Below, piece by piece: positions 11,314 through 23,440 of a DNA stretch of 64,000 nt (its first letter is position 1; the number at the start of each line of letters is the position of its first letter). Source of the stretch: Saccopteryx bilineata (Eukaryota > Chordata > Mammalia > Chiroptera > Emballonuridae); assembly GCF_036850765.1 (NCBI RefSeq), contig NC_089493.1:268253034-268317033 (forward strand). The letters run 5' to 3'. A program made the translations under genes and the position numbers. Below the pieces are notes generated by a model. That model worked only from the letters and a program-made list of their open reading frames with translations, was not told where the DNA came from and searched no databases.

Positions 11314-12643
11314 GAAAAGAGACCCATCCTAAGTTTTCACTGCATCCTACATCAGAAGGCACTTTGTGCTTAGATGTTGTGGCAAGCAGCTTGGTGAGGT
11401 GATGTCGCTGGTCATTCAGGTGGTCAACTTTATTGTTGCCTGAGCTTTAAATGACCACCAGTTTAAAACACTGCTGGATGAAGTTGGGAATAATTATCCT
11501 GGTCTGCTACTGCACAGCAATGTGTGTTGATTGTCAAGAGGGAAGTTGCTCAGCCGTTTCGCGACTTGTCTGAGTGAAATTGGGACTCTTCTTGAAATGA
11601 AAAACGTCAAGCATCTTGAGTTAGTTAACACTGAGTGGCTTCTGAAGTTCTACTATCACGTGGACATGACTGAACATCTGAACCAGCTCAATGTGAAAAT
11701 GCAAGGCATTGGAAATACAGTCTTATCCCTTCAACAAGCAGTGTTTGCATTTGAAAACAAGCTGGAACTCTTCATTGCGACATTGAAACAGGTTGTTTAT
11801 TACACTTTGAAAAACTGGGAGAGTTTAAAGATGCATGCACAGCAAGTGACCCTGCTCAACATCTTGATTTCCAGCAGCTAGTGGGCTTCATATCTAATCT
11901 CCTGCAGTCATTCAAAGCACGCTTTGGAGAATTTCGTGAGTGCACTTGTCTTTTTAAGTTCATCACCCATCCACATGAGTGTGCAGTGGACAGCGCCGAC
12001 CTGAGTTACATCCCCAATGTCTCCGTTAGAGATTTTGAGCTACAAGCTACTGACCTGAAGGCCTCAGACATGTTGGTGAATAAGTTCAAGTCACTGAATG
12101 AAGATTTGGAAAGACTTGCACGACAGCAAGCAGAGTTGGTAAGCAAACATAAGTGGGGAGAAATGAAAAAACTTCAACCCATGACCAGCTGATTGTCAAA
12201 ACTTGGAACGTGCTTCCCATCACATACCACATACTGCAGCATGTGAGTATGGCTGTATTGACAATGTTTGGCTCTACGTATGAATGTGAGCAGTCTTTCT
12301 CACATCTAAAGAACATTAAGACCAACCTACAATCACGTTGGTCTTAATGTTCTTGAAGTCTCAACGCCTGCATGAAGCTTAACCTCACCACGTATCAACA
12401 AGCCATCAGCAAAACCATGCAGCCCCAGAAGTCGCATTAATGGTAAGAAGTACTTTATTCATCATTGGTTAGCAACAGCATAACAACGTTATTAAAAGGA
12501 ATTCAGAGACTTATTGTACTTTAAAAGTGTTGGTCTTACATAAAATGCACATATTTACTTGTATTCAGTGTTAAACATATTGTATGGCTCTCACGGAATT
12601 ACATTTAAAAATATGTGGCATTCATGGCTCTCTCAGACAAAAA
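11314..12643 (+). pseudogene. 5'-truncated retrocopy of a hAT transposase transcript
   Basis: Seen: a broken coding trace from about 11350 to a stop at 12438-12440, in three frames. Frame 2 has stops at 11441-11443 and 11528-11530 and covers 11531-11800, with the helical LNQLNVKMQG segment. It shifts near 11790-11803 into the frame of 11881-12192 and again near 12170-12190 into the frame ending with the hAT C-terminal dimerisation signature (SALTMFGS-type, ECEQSFSHLKNIK). A 3' UTR of about 200 bp follows, then nine As at 12639-12647. Perfect 15-bp target duplications flank it. Known: this C-terminal motif typifies hAT transposases and domesticated relatives (GTF2IRD2/ZBED-like, Charlie lineage). 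Inferred: the long target duplication, A tail and 5' truncation indicate L1-driven retroposition rather than cut-and-paste, which would leave 8 bp. The donor could be an active hAT element or a host gene derived from one. Confidence 0.8.
12309..12354. repeat. Perfect 18-bp inverted repeat with 10-nt loop
   Basis: AAGAACATTAAGACCAAC at 12309-12326 and its exact complement at 12337-12354. It interrupts the hAT C-terminal coding trace and supplies an in-frame TAA (12345-12347). The trace resumes in the same frame at 12360 (Leu-Asn-Ala-Cys). This fits a foldback or template-switch event. Confidence 0.95.
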
Positions 12644-12658
12644 AAAAGTTGGTTTAAT
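12644..12658 (+). repeat. 3' target-site duplication of the hAT retrocopy
   Basis: AAAAGTTGGTTTAAT directly after the A tail, matching 11299-11313. Its first four As overlap the tail. Confidence 0.85.
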
Positions 12659-13800
12659 ATTCAGAAGTTAATCACTCTAAGTCTAATCTATCATATTAAC
12701 AAACTAAAAAAGAAAAACCACATAATCTTATCAATAAATGCAGAAAAAGCATTTGACATCTGACATCTATTTATGTTAAAAATTCTAAACAACTTAGGCA
12801 TAGAAGGAAACTTTCTTAACCTTCTGAAGGATATCTACACAAAGCCTGATAGCTAACATTTTATTTGCTGGTGAAAGACTAAATGCTTTTTCTTGAAGAT
12901 CTGAAGAAAGGATAGTGTTCTCTGTTGCAACTTCTATTCAACATCACACTAGAGATCAGAGCTGATGTAATAAAGCAAGAAAAATACATACAAATCAGAA
13001 GGGGAGAAGTAAAATCATCCTTATTAGAGTTATTATGATCATCTGTGTATAAAATCCTGCAGAATATACCAAAAAACCTGTAGAATTAGAGTTTAGCAAG
13101 GACATAAAACACAATAATATTTCCATATTCTAGCAATGGTTGAAACAAAAGTATCAAAAGAATGCTATTTTAATAGCTCCAAAAATTAAATATTTAAGCA
13201 TGCTGACAACTACAATAATGCTATAAAAAAAATTAAAGATCTAAAAAACAGAGATATACACTTTTTATATGAACCAGTAGTTCCAGGTCTAAAAAAACTG
13301 CAGATATATATTTGCACAAAAACCAGTACTCTAATGTTTATAGCAGCCATATTCACAATCACCAGAAACTAGAAACAATCCAAACAAGCTTCAGTAGGTT
13401 TATGGGAAAATAGATGGTAGTATTTTCACACGTAGGAGTATTACTCATTGATAAAATGTAATGAACTCTATTGATAAATGTAACAACATAGATAAATCTC
13501 AAAGACTTAATGCTGAGTGAAATATGCCAGTCTCAAAAATTATTTCCAATATGATTTCATTTAAATAACAACTTGGAAAAGGCAAAAACTACAGAAACAA
13601 AGAACAGATCAATTATTTGGTAGGGCTATGGGTATATGGTTGTGGGTCAGTGTGCTTGAAAAGGGTCAGTGTGATGCTGAACTCGACTTTTTTGGGTAAT
13701 GAGACTATTCTGTATCCTGAATGTGCTGGTGGTTGCACAAATCTGTACATTTAAAAAAAATCTTAGAGTTCTATAAGTTTTGCTATTAAAATGTCAGGTT
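12659..13800 (+). mobile_element. LINE-1 ORF2 to 3' end (continuation after retrocopy)
   Basis: It continues directly from 11313: 'atcaataaatgcagaaaaagcatttgac' (12731 on) is the conserved reverse-transcriptase region. 'tctaatgtttatagcagcc' (13330) and 'tgctgagtgaaatatgcc' (13512) mark the C-terminus and 3' UTR. It ends in T/A-rich sequence near 13800. Old and non-functional. Confidence 0.82.
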
Positions 13801-14889
13801 TAATATATATTAATTTGAAACACATATGCACAAATGTCTAGGATGGAAAGTGAGTTAAAGAAATAAAGAAGACATTTGAATTCATTACACCAAGCTCACC
13901 TTATGTATATCAGAGAAGAAAAAATGAACTTTAGAAATATGTTAAATTGTTAGAAACTCAGCTGAGCCTTTTAAGAGTTAATGGAGAGCAGATGAAAAAA
14001 ATCTCTAGATTTTTGTAAGACAAAGAAATGTTACTTAAGTCCTCAAAGCCTGGAATGTTCTAATGTTCTTTTTTTTCCCTTTAGGAGTCCAAGGACACTA
14101 GGTCCCTAACAGTACATACTGCTGATTATCAACTTCCGGTTAAGTTCAAGGACCCACTCAGAGGGACTTTGTAGTTCAAAAAGAAATGTGGGAACAAGGG
14201 CAGACTTTCTGAAGAGGCAGGTAAGTTTATTTGTTCTAAGCAATTCTATATTAAGAGGCAGTGACAATGGCTAGTACAGCCCTGGAGAGGCAAAAAATCC
14301 TACTCACAAGAAGCTATTAGACAAAGCCTATGCTAATTTCAGTACTGAGATGCTTGGAGCATGAGGCTTAGAGAATAAATTGAAATAAAGTATTTCTGAA
14401 TATAAACCTGGAGAAGAAAGACATTTTCATTGAGATCTGGTGATATGGTTGTCAATGCCAATTTTTAAAATTTAAAAGAAACCTGGGGTATATTAAAAGC
14501 CATTGTCTGAGAGAGTAGATGGTAAACATAAGGACTCTATTCCCAGGCATGTTAAAACATAGAGTAGTAACTACCTCTTAAAGTGACATCTTCGCTCAAT
14601 TGTATATTCACAGAGTAGGGACTCTGGAAAACTGACAAAAAGTGAAATAAGACAAAAAAGATTTTCTCCACCTCCTTTTCTTTTTCTGTAAACCAACTAG
14701 GGTCTGTTCTGCCTTTTTCTTTCTTTCTTTCTTTAAGTACTTACTGAACTAGATTACTGAGGCTTACTTATATTTTTCTAATCTTTGTAGGTGTTGGATA
14801 GGAGCTTGATCAATCTTGAGTTATGAAGCTTGAGTGGTTAATTGTTAAACTAAGTATTTTTGAGAATGTAAAGGTCTTGGGACTTTAAA
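13801..14889. other. No recognised feature
   Basis: AT-rich unique-looking sequence with a short (TTTC)4 near 14720. No exon or nameable repeat. Confidence 0.5.
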
Positions 14890-15506
14890 ATGAGCTACCA
14901 CTGTGGAAAATAGGCAGTTCCTTACAAATGTAAACATACCTATTCTATATGACCCAGCCAGTCCATGACTAGGTATTTACCAAGAAAAAAAATGAAAAGT
15001 ATATTCATGCAAACACTTTACATGCCTGTTCATAGCAGCTTTATTTGTAATAGCCATGAAAGTGGAAATAACCCACGTGGCTGTCAACAAGTGAATGGAT
15101 ACATAAATTGTGTTATAGCCATAAAATGATATACTGCTCAGCAATAAAAATGAATACACTACTGATACAGGAAACAGCTTGAATGAATGTCAAAATTATA
15201 TTGAATTGAGAAAACAGATTTAAAAACCACCTGCTATGTGTTTCCATTTCTATAAAAACTCTAGGAAATGTAAATCAATCTATAGTGAGTGAAGGCAAAT
15301 CAGTGGTTGCCTAGGGGTGGGACTTGGGTAGACATGGTAGACTGGCACCTGGGAACATTGGGGGATGATGGATATATTCACTATTTGGATTGTAGTGATG
15401 GTTTCATTGGTACATTTATGTATTAAAACACCAAATTGCACACGTTGGATGTGTGCAGTTTATCATAGGTCAGTTATACTTGGCTAAATCTGCAAAAAAA
15501 AATTAC
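14890..15506 (+). mobile_element. LINE-1 3' end, old subfamily
   Basis: The text has 'tatatgacccagccagtcc' (14946), 'ttcatagcagctttatttgtaa' (15030), 'agtgaatggatacataaa' (15090), 'gtggttgcctaggggtggg' (15304) and an A run near 15494. It is a separate insertion from 10700-13800 because it repeats the same 3' region. Confidence 0.78.
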
Positions 15507-17573
15507 TACATGTGGTTATAATGTGTCCTCCAAGGGCCAGGTTTCGGGGGCAGTGAATTGCTACTGTTAAAGCATAGTACAGAGAGCAAGATGGATTTAA
15601 AGGTTTTAAGGTAGCATGGCCGCTTCTAATTAATTTAAAGAAAGAATGGCAATATCAGATCCCTAAATTCTCTGCTTAAGTCATGGTCTGAAAAAAATGG
15701 TGTTTTGTTGTTTTTTTTTTTTCATGATTATCATGCTCAAAGAATTTCTTCTCTTTTATAGCCACGAGGTGGAGCATCAGACAACTGCACTTAGTAATTG
15801 ATGTTAAATTTGCACCCTCTTCAGGACCATTACGGGACATCCTCTAGCATCAGTAGGAATTTCCCATGACTACTCATCATAGGAAGGCAATTTTCCCGTA
15901 CCCTACGTTCCCACACAGCCTTTAGAGGTCCATTACACTATCGGAATTGGGAGGACAAGGCTTATACAGCAAATATAACTTTTTAATTCATAATGGCAAA
16001 ATGTGGAAAATACGTGGATCCTGAGGGCAATCAACCATGGTGGGGCCATACTTTTAGATTAGTCTCAGTTTTTATGTGTTCTCTCCAGAGATTCCATATT
16101 CAATGCATAACTTGAGCAGCTTGAAGTAAGTCTAGTACTTGGCTCACCTAAATCTAAAGCTAGCCTATTCTAGATAGTTACGATATCAGGAATTGCTTGG
16201 TATGATGCAGAAATATTTATTTTTGGAAGAATTTTATACTGGAATGAATTTGGGAGACATATATACCAGATATGAGATTTAGCTTTCACTCTCCAGCTAT
16301 ATTCTTTCAGACGACCCACAATAAAATCTCTTCACTAAAATCTTTTGACAAACATTGCTCCGAAAAACAAATTAGTAGGTTGAGGACGCTGGGATGAGAT
16401 GCTGCAATTAAAATGAACTTCCCGATTTCAATGGGGAATGGGGGAATGGGAGGATGTAGGATTGGGATTGAACCAACAACAACACGTAATTTGTACAGGC
16501 AGAATGGAAGTGGCTCTTACCCTAGACAACAGGGCTCTGCAGTATGCAGAAGATCTGACTACAGAGACCTTTGTCAGTGGGTAATCTGTGAGTGTGTCCC
16601 CTGAAGGGAAAAGCGCCTAAGGACTGATTTGTATTAGGCAAAAGATCAAAACATAGACCCCTAGAGATCTTGAATAGAAGTTTGACTTACGTCACCACAA
16701 CAGAGTTACAATATAATCTCCTACTAACTTCTCATACAGGGACCAGTTCAGAGAGATGGAATCCTTTGGAATAAGGCACCTCTGAAGCCTTGTAATATGC
16801 TAAAGTACAAGTAAACACTATGAATCTGTATTCTAGTTTTTATGCAAAGGGAACAATTGTGACCTGAAGAAATACCATTTTAGTTCATCAGAATTGTATC
16901 ATAAATGGAGGTTTCACCCAAATCTACTTCACAGATGAATTTGGGGGAGGGATACCAAACTCATTCCATGTTTATTTTCTCAGTTGTTGAGTTTGGAGTT
17001 AGAATAGATGTCTCAACAGTTCTCAGAATTCCCTTACAGTCTTCTGGGTCTTTAATGAGACTACTGTAGTAGGAAGGACTGGGTAGAAGTTTCAGGTCCC
17101 ACCCTCCATTCTGAAAGAGTGTAAACACAAAGCCATGCAGTGGGTTTCCCAGACACTGGTACCACTGTCCAAGTCTGTGAGATGCAAAGGAGGTGTTTAA
17201 TCCTCCATTCTGTGTGGGCTCGTAGTGGGCAGCAGTCTTGGTGAGGGCTCTTGGAGAATGACATTGGACCATCCTAAGTGTGATCAGGTGTGACTCCAGT
17301 GAGAACTGTTATTTTAGATGGGGTTCCTTTATTGGGACAAATTGATAGAATAGCTCCTGGAAACTGATATGCACATGTATAGTTGATGCATTTTTTTTTC
17401 CTGATAAGCATAGAGTTTGCTTTAATTTGGCAGTGACGCCAGTGACATTTATCATTTTCATCTCACAGGTATGTCAATTTTCATCTAGTTTCATGATTTT
17501 GAATACTATTTATATGCTCACTATCCCAAACTAGCTGATCATACCCCCACCTCCCACCAAATCTAGACTAATA
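15507..17573. other. No recognised feature
   Basis: Unique-looking sequence. Open frames up to 103 residues (16961-17272, minus) have no recognisable domain and no splice or start context I would defend. Confidence 0.5.
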
Positions 17574-17701
17574 CACAGGTGGGCAAAAGCAGGTTTATGT
17601 AATACAAATAAACAATATGTTAATTAATCAATGAATAATAATACAAGAATAAACTCTTTCACAGACTCACAACTGTAAACCTACTTTTGCCCACCCCTGT
17701 G
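17574..17701. mobile_element. Mariner-like palindromic MITE
   Basis: CACAGGTGGGCAAAAGCAGG at the left and its near-complement CTACTTTTGCCCACCCCTGTG at the right form about 25-bp inverted ends around an AT-rich centre, about 128 bp in all. A TA precedes the left end (17572-17573), as expected for mariner targets; the right side reads TT, perhaps mutated. The family name is from memory of similar bat mariner ends. Confidence 0.65.
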
Positions 17702-17984
17702 TTTAAGTGTTCAGTTTATCTACATGGATGTCTTGTAGGGATCTCAAATTGAATATGTTCAAACTGAAGCTTTTTCCATGATTCTCTTTCCCCATATCAG
17801 TGAATGGCAATTCCATCTTTCTAATTGCTCCAGGCCAAAAGAGAATAAAAATAAAAGAAACCTCTCCATACAAAACCATCCCGATTCATTATATTGATGG
17901 ACGGGGCTGGAGAATGGGGAGTAGCAAACGCACAAGTTACTTCGGGGAAGGAGAAGAGCGGAAGGCTTAGTTTAAATTCCAATA

Positions 17985-18150
17985 GCACCACTTCAACCTT
18001 GAGATGTGAACTTGGCAAGTTCCTTTAAACCCCCTGAGTCTCAGTTTCCTCATCAGCAAAGTCACGATGTCCTGGGGCTTTTGTGATGCTCAAATGACTT
18101 AATCAATGTAAAGTAGTTAGAACAGTGTCTGGCACATTAAAAAAAAACAC
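17985..18150 (-). repeat. MIR SINE relic, reverse
   Basis: The series 'gagtctcagtttcctcatc', 'gatgctcaaatgacttaat' and 'agaacagtgtctggcaca' is the reversed MIR core and 3' region. Confidence 0.75.
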
Positions 18151-18600
18151 GTAATAAATTATTACACCTTGGTCAAGGTATGTCTTGCACAAAATGTGAG
18201 ATAAACTCATGAAAAATATTGGAGCTTGCCTCCTGCAAGAAATTTTGGGTGGCTCCTGTTCAGCCACTTACTGCCATGAGGGACATAATGCAAGGGCTAT
18301 GCTACGTTTCATTGCACTCTTCCAACCCTTTACCCTGCAACCCCTAAAATTGCAAGGTTTTAAATGGGACCCGAAACAAGAGATTGTTTTCTTGGCTGCA
18401 GGGAAACAGCTCCATCTTTGTTCCCTTCTCAGCTGCAGACCCTTATACATTTTGTGGCAACTAGGTAAGAGAAACCAGAGGTGGCTCAGAGGAATTTTGA
18501 AAGACACTGTGTCTTTCCATCAATTGACATTTTGAGAAAACAATTCTTACTTTCTTAATGATTCTTGCATGGACACTTACATGCCCGTGAGGCTTTGAGT
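18151..18600. other. No recognised feature
   Basis: A 108-residue open frame (18209-18535, plus) overlaps a 79-residue frame on the other strand. Neither has recognisable protein features. Confidence 0.45.
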
Positions 18601-19062
18601 GATGTTGTGACTTCAGCTGCCCATTATGAACTGGGTCTTAGTGAATCCATGTGGCCACAAATCAGACGCGTGCAGGAGAAATATGACAAGTCTGCCCAGA
18701 TGCTTCCTTCTCTTGTTTCTTTTTGAGCATCAAGAAAATTACGTTAGTCATCCTCATATACAATACATATATATACGGCTAGGTTTGAGCCATGTGGCGG
18801 GTTGAGGCCATGTGTGCATGTTACATACAACATTCCAACATTCCACGTGTGTATTTTCTCTGTCTGTGGGTCTGGAAGGAAAGGAATGTCACGTAGTTGT
18901 GCTGCAGAGGGAAGGGGCCCAGATCACTGTGGCGTTGTTTGGAGGAGAGACACCCAACCCACATCAGACTGGAATGTGAATGAGAAATAAATTTATATTG
19001 CATCAAACTACTGAGCTTTGGGAGCTATTTGTAACAGCAGCGAGCCCTGATTACCCTAACTA
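18601..19062 (+). mobile_element. Probable ancient LTR relic
   Basis: The right end 'aataaatttatattgca...tactgagctttgggagctatttgtaacagcagc' (18986-19040) matches the 3' end typical of old mammalian MaLR/ERVL LTRs, with AATAAA at 18986. The left boundary is uncertain. Confidence 0.45.
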
Positions 19063-20109
19063 ATAAAAAGCATTCATCATCTAGCAGTATTTCTGGAACC
19101 AAGCCCACGCAGGTCCTAAAGGCACAAGTAAGTTGCATGAACATATGGTTTATGCTCTCAGGACACTTATTCCTGTCACATTCTCAGCCCTCCCTCCCTC
19201 ACACCTGTGGCTTCATGGGCTGTTCATTGTGTGAGCCCTAAATAGCTCTCCGATTAATTCCTTTTCTGCTTAAATTAACTTATTTGCAACCAAGATATGC
19301 TCATCTTCCTCAAATTTGTAGGGGAGATGAAGTTTGGCAAAATAGAGGCAAAACCCAAGAAGTCTAAATTCTTCTAAGAAAATCAGCTTCATCCTCCGCC
19401 CAGGAATCATAAAGAATTCAATGTATATATGTTACTGAAGGGCCTACACATAGAGAATAAGCACAGACTCAACATGTTAAAAATGTAGCTTATCAAGTCT
19501 AATCTTCTGACTGTGGAAGGGGCAAACAGGTACAGACATTATCAGTCAACTCCTCAAAGTCACATAGCCAGACAATGGCAAGTTCAAGACATTTTCTGGC
19601 TCCCTTAAGTCCCATATCCATGGAGTTTTTACTGCCAGAGGTATCTGGGGAAGGCTGGGCTTAAGAAAGGCCTCTCTTCTTCCATTCACTGAAGGCAGAC
19701 TGTGTCCTCCAAGACAATAAATACGTTAGCGAGGCTTTCAGGAGGCACCTTGTGAAAAAGCCAGGCTGAATGATAATGAGAGAGATTGTATAAATAAGCT
19801 CTGGGGAGGCAATAATATCCTTAATCAAGCCATAATATTTGAACGTTATCACTTTTATTTGAAAGTATGCCTACAAGTAAAGCACATTATGTTGGAAATT
19901 CAATGGACTTGTTCCAAAAAGTCACTTGTGGCTCTAGGAAAATGAAAGTAGCCCTGGCCATGATTAAAAGTAAGTGCCTCCTAACTTGCATGTGTGCCAA
20001 TGGATTACTCTTCCCCCAAACTCTTAGGTCAATACGCTGTTACATTTTAATACTCTGAATTTGAAAATGGAGAAACAGTCCATACATACATAGACTACAG
20101 AGCAGCTGA
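19063..20109. other. Mostly unique; weak MIR-like patch
   Basis: About 19500-19600 has 'aaagtcacatagccagacaatggcaag', which resembles the MIR 3' region. Nothing else is recognised. Confidence 0.4.
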
Positions 20110-20260
20110 ATAATAAGATCCTAAAATTTCAAGGATGCAAAAGCCATTAGATAATTATTTTGCCCAGCCTCATCAGTTAGCATGTTAGGGACTGAGGCTC
20201 AAGAAAGATAAGTGAATTAGCCGAAGTTGCCTAGTTTTTTTAGCATCACATTCATTGGTA
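20110..20260 (+). repeat. MIR relic
   Basis: 'actgaggctcaagaaagataagtgaattagccgaagttgcc' follows the MIR core pattern (gaggctcagagaggttaagtaacttgcc). Confidence 0.55.
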
Positions 20261-20319
20261 GGTTCCAGATGTCCTCATTCAGTTTCCGGCAAATCGAGAT
20301 CCTGCACTGGGGCATAGCT

Positions 20320-20660
20320 CAGTGCTTCTTAAACTTGAATGTGTTTAAGAACCACTGGCGGATGTGGTTAAATGCAGGGGGGTGTGGTTAAATGCAGGGG
20401 GGTGTGGTTAAATGCAGGTTTGGATTTAGGACTGAAGTTTGCCCTGGGATTCTGCATCTAATGTGCTCCCAGGTGATGCTGCTTGCCTACAAACCACTCC
20501 CACAAGGCTGCTCATTGGAACCACCTGGACAGCTTTAAAAATACTGACACCTGAGCCCCACCTCAGAGATTTTGATTAATTTGCTCTGGGATGTGGCCTG
20601 GCCTTGGTTTTCAACACTCCTCAGATGATTCTAATGTGCAGCAAGGTTTGAGAACCACCG
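20320..20660. mobile_element. MER5-type hAT MITE relic with internal expansion
   Basis: It starts CAGTGCTTCTTAAACTT and ends GTTTGAGAACCACCG, the MER5-type hAT ends. The interior has 'gattctgcatctaatgtgctcccaggtgatgctgct' and 'cctgagccccacctcagag'-like text. At 341 bp it is longer than a single MER5A copy (about 190 bp), partly through a 20-bp triplication at 20361-20420, and possibly because two relics lie together. Confidence 0.7.
20361..20420 (+). repeat. Three tandem 20-bp units
   Basis: GRTGTGGTTAAATGCAGGGG repeated at 20361, 20381 and 20401; the third ends GGTT. It lies inside the MER5-type relic. Confidence 0.95.
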
Positions 20661-22108
20661 CCCTAAGAGTTGTTTTATTTTACATGTGAAATAATTATTT
20701 ACAAGGAGGATGGCCTTCAGCCATTCTTTAATTTTTAGAGTATGTGCACCATTCTTTTTACCGACTGAGTTAATTAGAGCTAGTTCAGTGAGGTCATGGT
20801 TGGCAAATTAATTATCACAAGGCCAGTGAGTAGTGTGGCCCCTTATGGTAAATACAGTTTATAGCTTTAAGAGAACAAACAGTTATCTTAACAAATGGGC
20901 CCTCCTGTAACAAATATCTATAGTCTAATAAAGGCCATAAGTCAAAAGTCTTTGGAAATATTAAAATCAATATTTTAATATTACAGGAAAACTCTACTCT
21001 CTTAAGTAACATTTAAATACCTTTGTAGTAACAAGATAGAGAATGAATAGAAACTTAAGTTAAACTTTATGGTGACTGTTTATGTAAATATGCATCAAGC
21101 CTGTCAAATGTACCCATATAAGTTATTAATTCAGTGCTTTGATTTCTCATAAGCACTCCCATCCAAAGCTTCTCCAGTTTCACTTAAAATGTTGCCAAAT
21201 AATTCTCATGGCTTCTGATTTTAAATTCAGTTTTAATTAAGTCTGAATTTAAGGTAATTCAGGATTATAATAATTCATTTCCATGCTATCTCTCTACTCT
21301 CTTTTTCATGTCATCACGTGATCTTCTTGCACATAAACTTCCATTAACCTTGAGTATGTGGAACTAAAAATTTCATTTAAAGGCAGCCTCTTTGTCAAGT
21401 TGCCTTGCCTGAGCTGGGCACACCTGCTTGCCGGGTCCGTCCGCCAGCCAATCAGCACCAACCCTGGAGGAGAAAGAGGAGAAATCTGAACTTCTGATTT
21501 CAACATTAGTATCACTGACAAATTTTCTGGCATCTGAATCATTAAATTATAGATTTTTCTCCTGGAAGTCACTGAGACTGTTAAAGTGAATTGATAACAA
21601 ATTTAAAAAAAAAATATTCACTGGGTAAAGTGTAGCATAGTTTTGAGGTAGAAATGAAGACATCTGTTGATAAAAGCAAGGATCTTTGGGAGATAATTTT
21701 ATCCATTCTTTTACCTTGGCAAGCAAATCAAAATATAGATCCCATAAACTGCGTCTCTTCGGGGGTCACCAACTGACGTTCAGGATGGCTTTTTGTACAT
21801 TGAAATAAACTGGTCGTTTAACAAAAAATGGTAGAACTGACTTTTGTCAATGACCAGTTATTGTATCCCTGGACTATAACATATAAAAGGAGCTAGCTTG
21901 TAAGGCCTTTTAAAGGCTGTTTGCCCATTTGGCACACTGCCATGCCGATTCCTTTAAGAACCTTGGCAGCATTTGGCAACTAACAACTACAGAGGGAAAG
22001 TGTGTGTCCATGAAAAGCAAAACGGCTTGAGCTTCTGAAACGGGGAGCTCTCTGAAACATGTCCCAGAGAGACTAAAATGCCTTTCCTGAGATGTAGCAG
22101 GTGTGGTA
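20661..22108. other. No recognised feature
   Basis: AT-rich unique-looking sequence. The 88-residue minus frame at 21306-21572 has no recognisable domain. Confidence 0.5.
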
Positions 22109-22510
22109 TGTTATAATGCCCCCCCACCTAAGATGTCCACATTTTATTCCCTAAGTCATGTTAGGTTAGTGGCAAAGGTTGCCAATGGAATTAAGGTTTG
22201 TCCATCAGCTGACTTGGAGATGGAGGGATTATCCTAGGTTATCTGGGTGGGTCCAATGTATTATGAAAGTTCTTAAATGTGGGAAAGGGAAGCAGATGAG
22301 AGAATTATAAAGGTGGAAATATGAGAAAGACTTGGCCAGATGTGCTCTCTTTAAAGATAGAGGAAAGGACCACAAGACAAGCAATATGACAATCTATAGA
22401 AGCCATGAAAGGCAAGAAAACGGATTCTTTCCTAGAGCCTCCAGAAGGGAATGTGTCCTTGAGGACATCTTGCTTTTAGACCTGTGAGACACATTTTGTC
22501 TAAATGGCTT
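22109..22510 (+). mobile_element. MLT1-like LTR relic
   Basis: It starts TGTTATAATGCCCCCCC and contains 'gatggagggattatcctagg', 'gattctttcctagagcctccagaag' and 'tagacctgtgagac', in the order seen in MaLR/ERVL-type LTRs. The 3' end is lost near 22510. Confidence 0.6.
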
Positions 22511-22591
22511 TGTTGATAAACCTCCTTTGAAAAAATTACCCAAATGCAACTAGCATGCATATCAAGTGTATGAATTAAAGGACCAGGTGGA

Positions 22592-23058
22592 TTAGCTTAG
22601 TGCACAAGGGTTGCTGTAACAAAGGACAGCACACTGGGTGGCTTAGACCAGAGTTTTCACCCACTGGTCCACGGAGTCCTGGAGGCTGGAAGTCTGGGAG
22701 CCAAGTATGCACAGGGTGGGTTTCCTCTGAGCACCGGGAGGGAGAAGCTGTTCTGTGCGCCCCTCCTGACTTCTGGTGGTTTGCTCACGATCTCTGGCAC
22801 TCCTCGGCATGCAGAAGCATCACACCAGTCTCTGTTTTCATGTTCACATGGAGTTGTGTGTGTGTGTGTGTGTGTCCAAATTTCCTCTTTTTTTTATAAG
22901 GACACTGGTCATTTTGAATTAGGGCCCACCCTAATGACCTCAACTGAACTTGATTACCACTATAAAGATCCTATCTTCAAATAAGGTCACATTCTAAGGC
23001 CCTGGGGTTTAAGACTCTAATGTATATTTTTAAAAGGGCCACAATTCAATCCAAAACA
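22592..23058 (-). mobile_element. MLT1-like LTR relic, reverse
   Basis: On the minus strand it starts at 23058 as TGTTTTGGATTGAATTGTGG, followed by the reversed 'ataaggtcacattctaagg', 'taatgacctcaa' and 'ttataaggacac' blocks typical of this LTR type. The plus-strand left end 'ctgtaacaaaggacagcacactgggtggctta' is the LTR 3' end. A (GT)n tract (22853-22875) lies inside. Confidence 0.65.
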
Positions 23059-23279
23059 GTGTTCCTGGATTAGAAATATAAATAAAGTATGAATATTTGG
23101 CATCTGGTAGGTTAGCTTCATGCTTATTTCTAATAGGAGGATTGATCTTTTGACCCTCCCACTCTCTCATTAGCACCTGCCACTCTGGGCTTCATTTCCT
23201 CTAGTGTAACTACCAAGTGATGGGTGAGACGGTCTCTGAGCGCCTCTCCCACTCTGACATACGGTGTTTCCAGGAACAG

Positions 23280-23440
23280 ACTGAATAGTAACTCACATTT
23301 ATGAAGCACTCTGCAGTTTACTAAGCACTCTCAGGGCATTTAGTTCCTATCAGAACCATGAGAAGTACCTATTATTATCCCCTCTATTTTAGAAGATAAG
23401 TCACTTGTCCACGTTCTCACTGCAGGTAACTGCCATCTCC
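23280..23440 (+). repeat. MIR relic
   Basis: 'actcacatttatgaagcactc', 'ctaagcactctcagggcat' and 'tattattatcccctctattttag' follow the MIR body in order. Confidence 0.75.
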
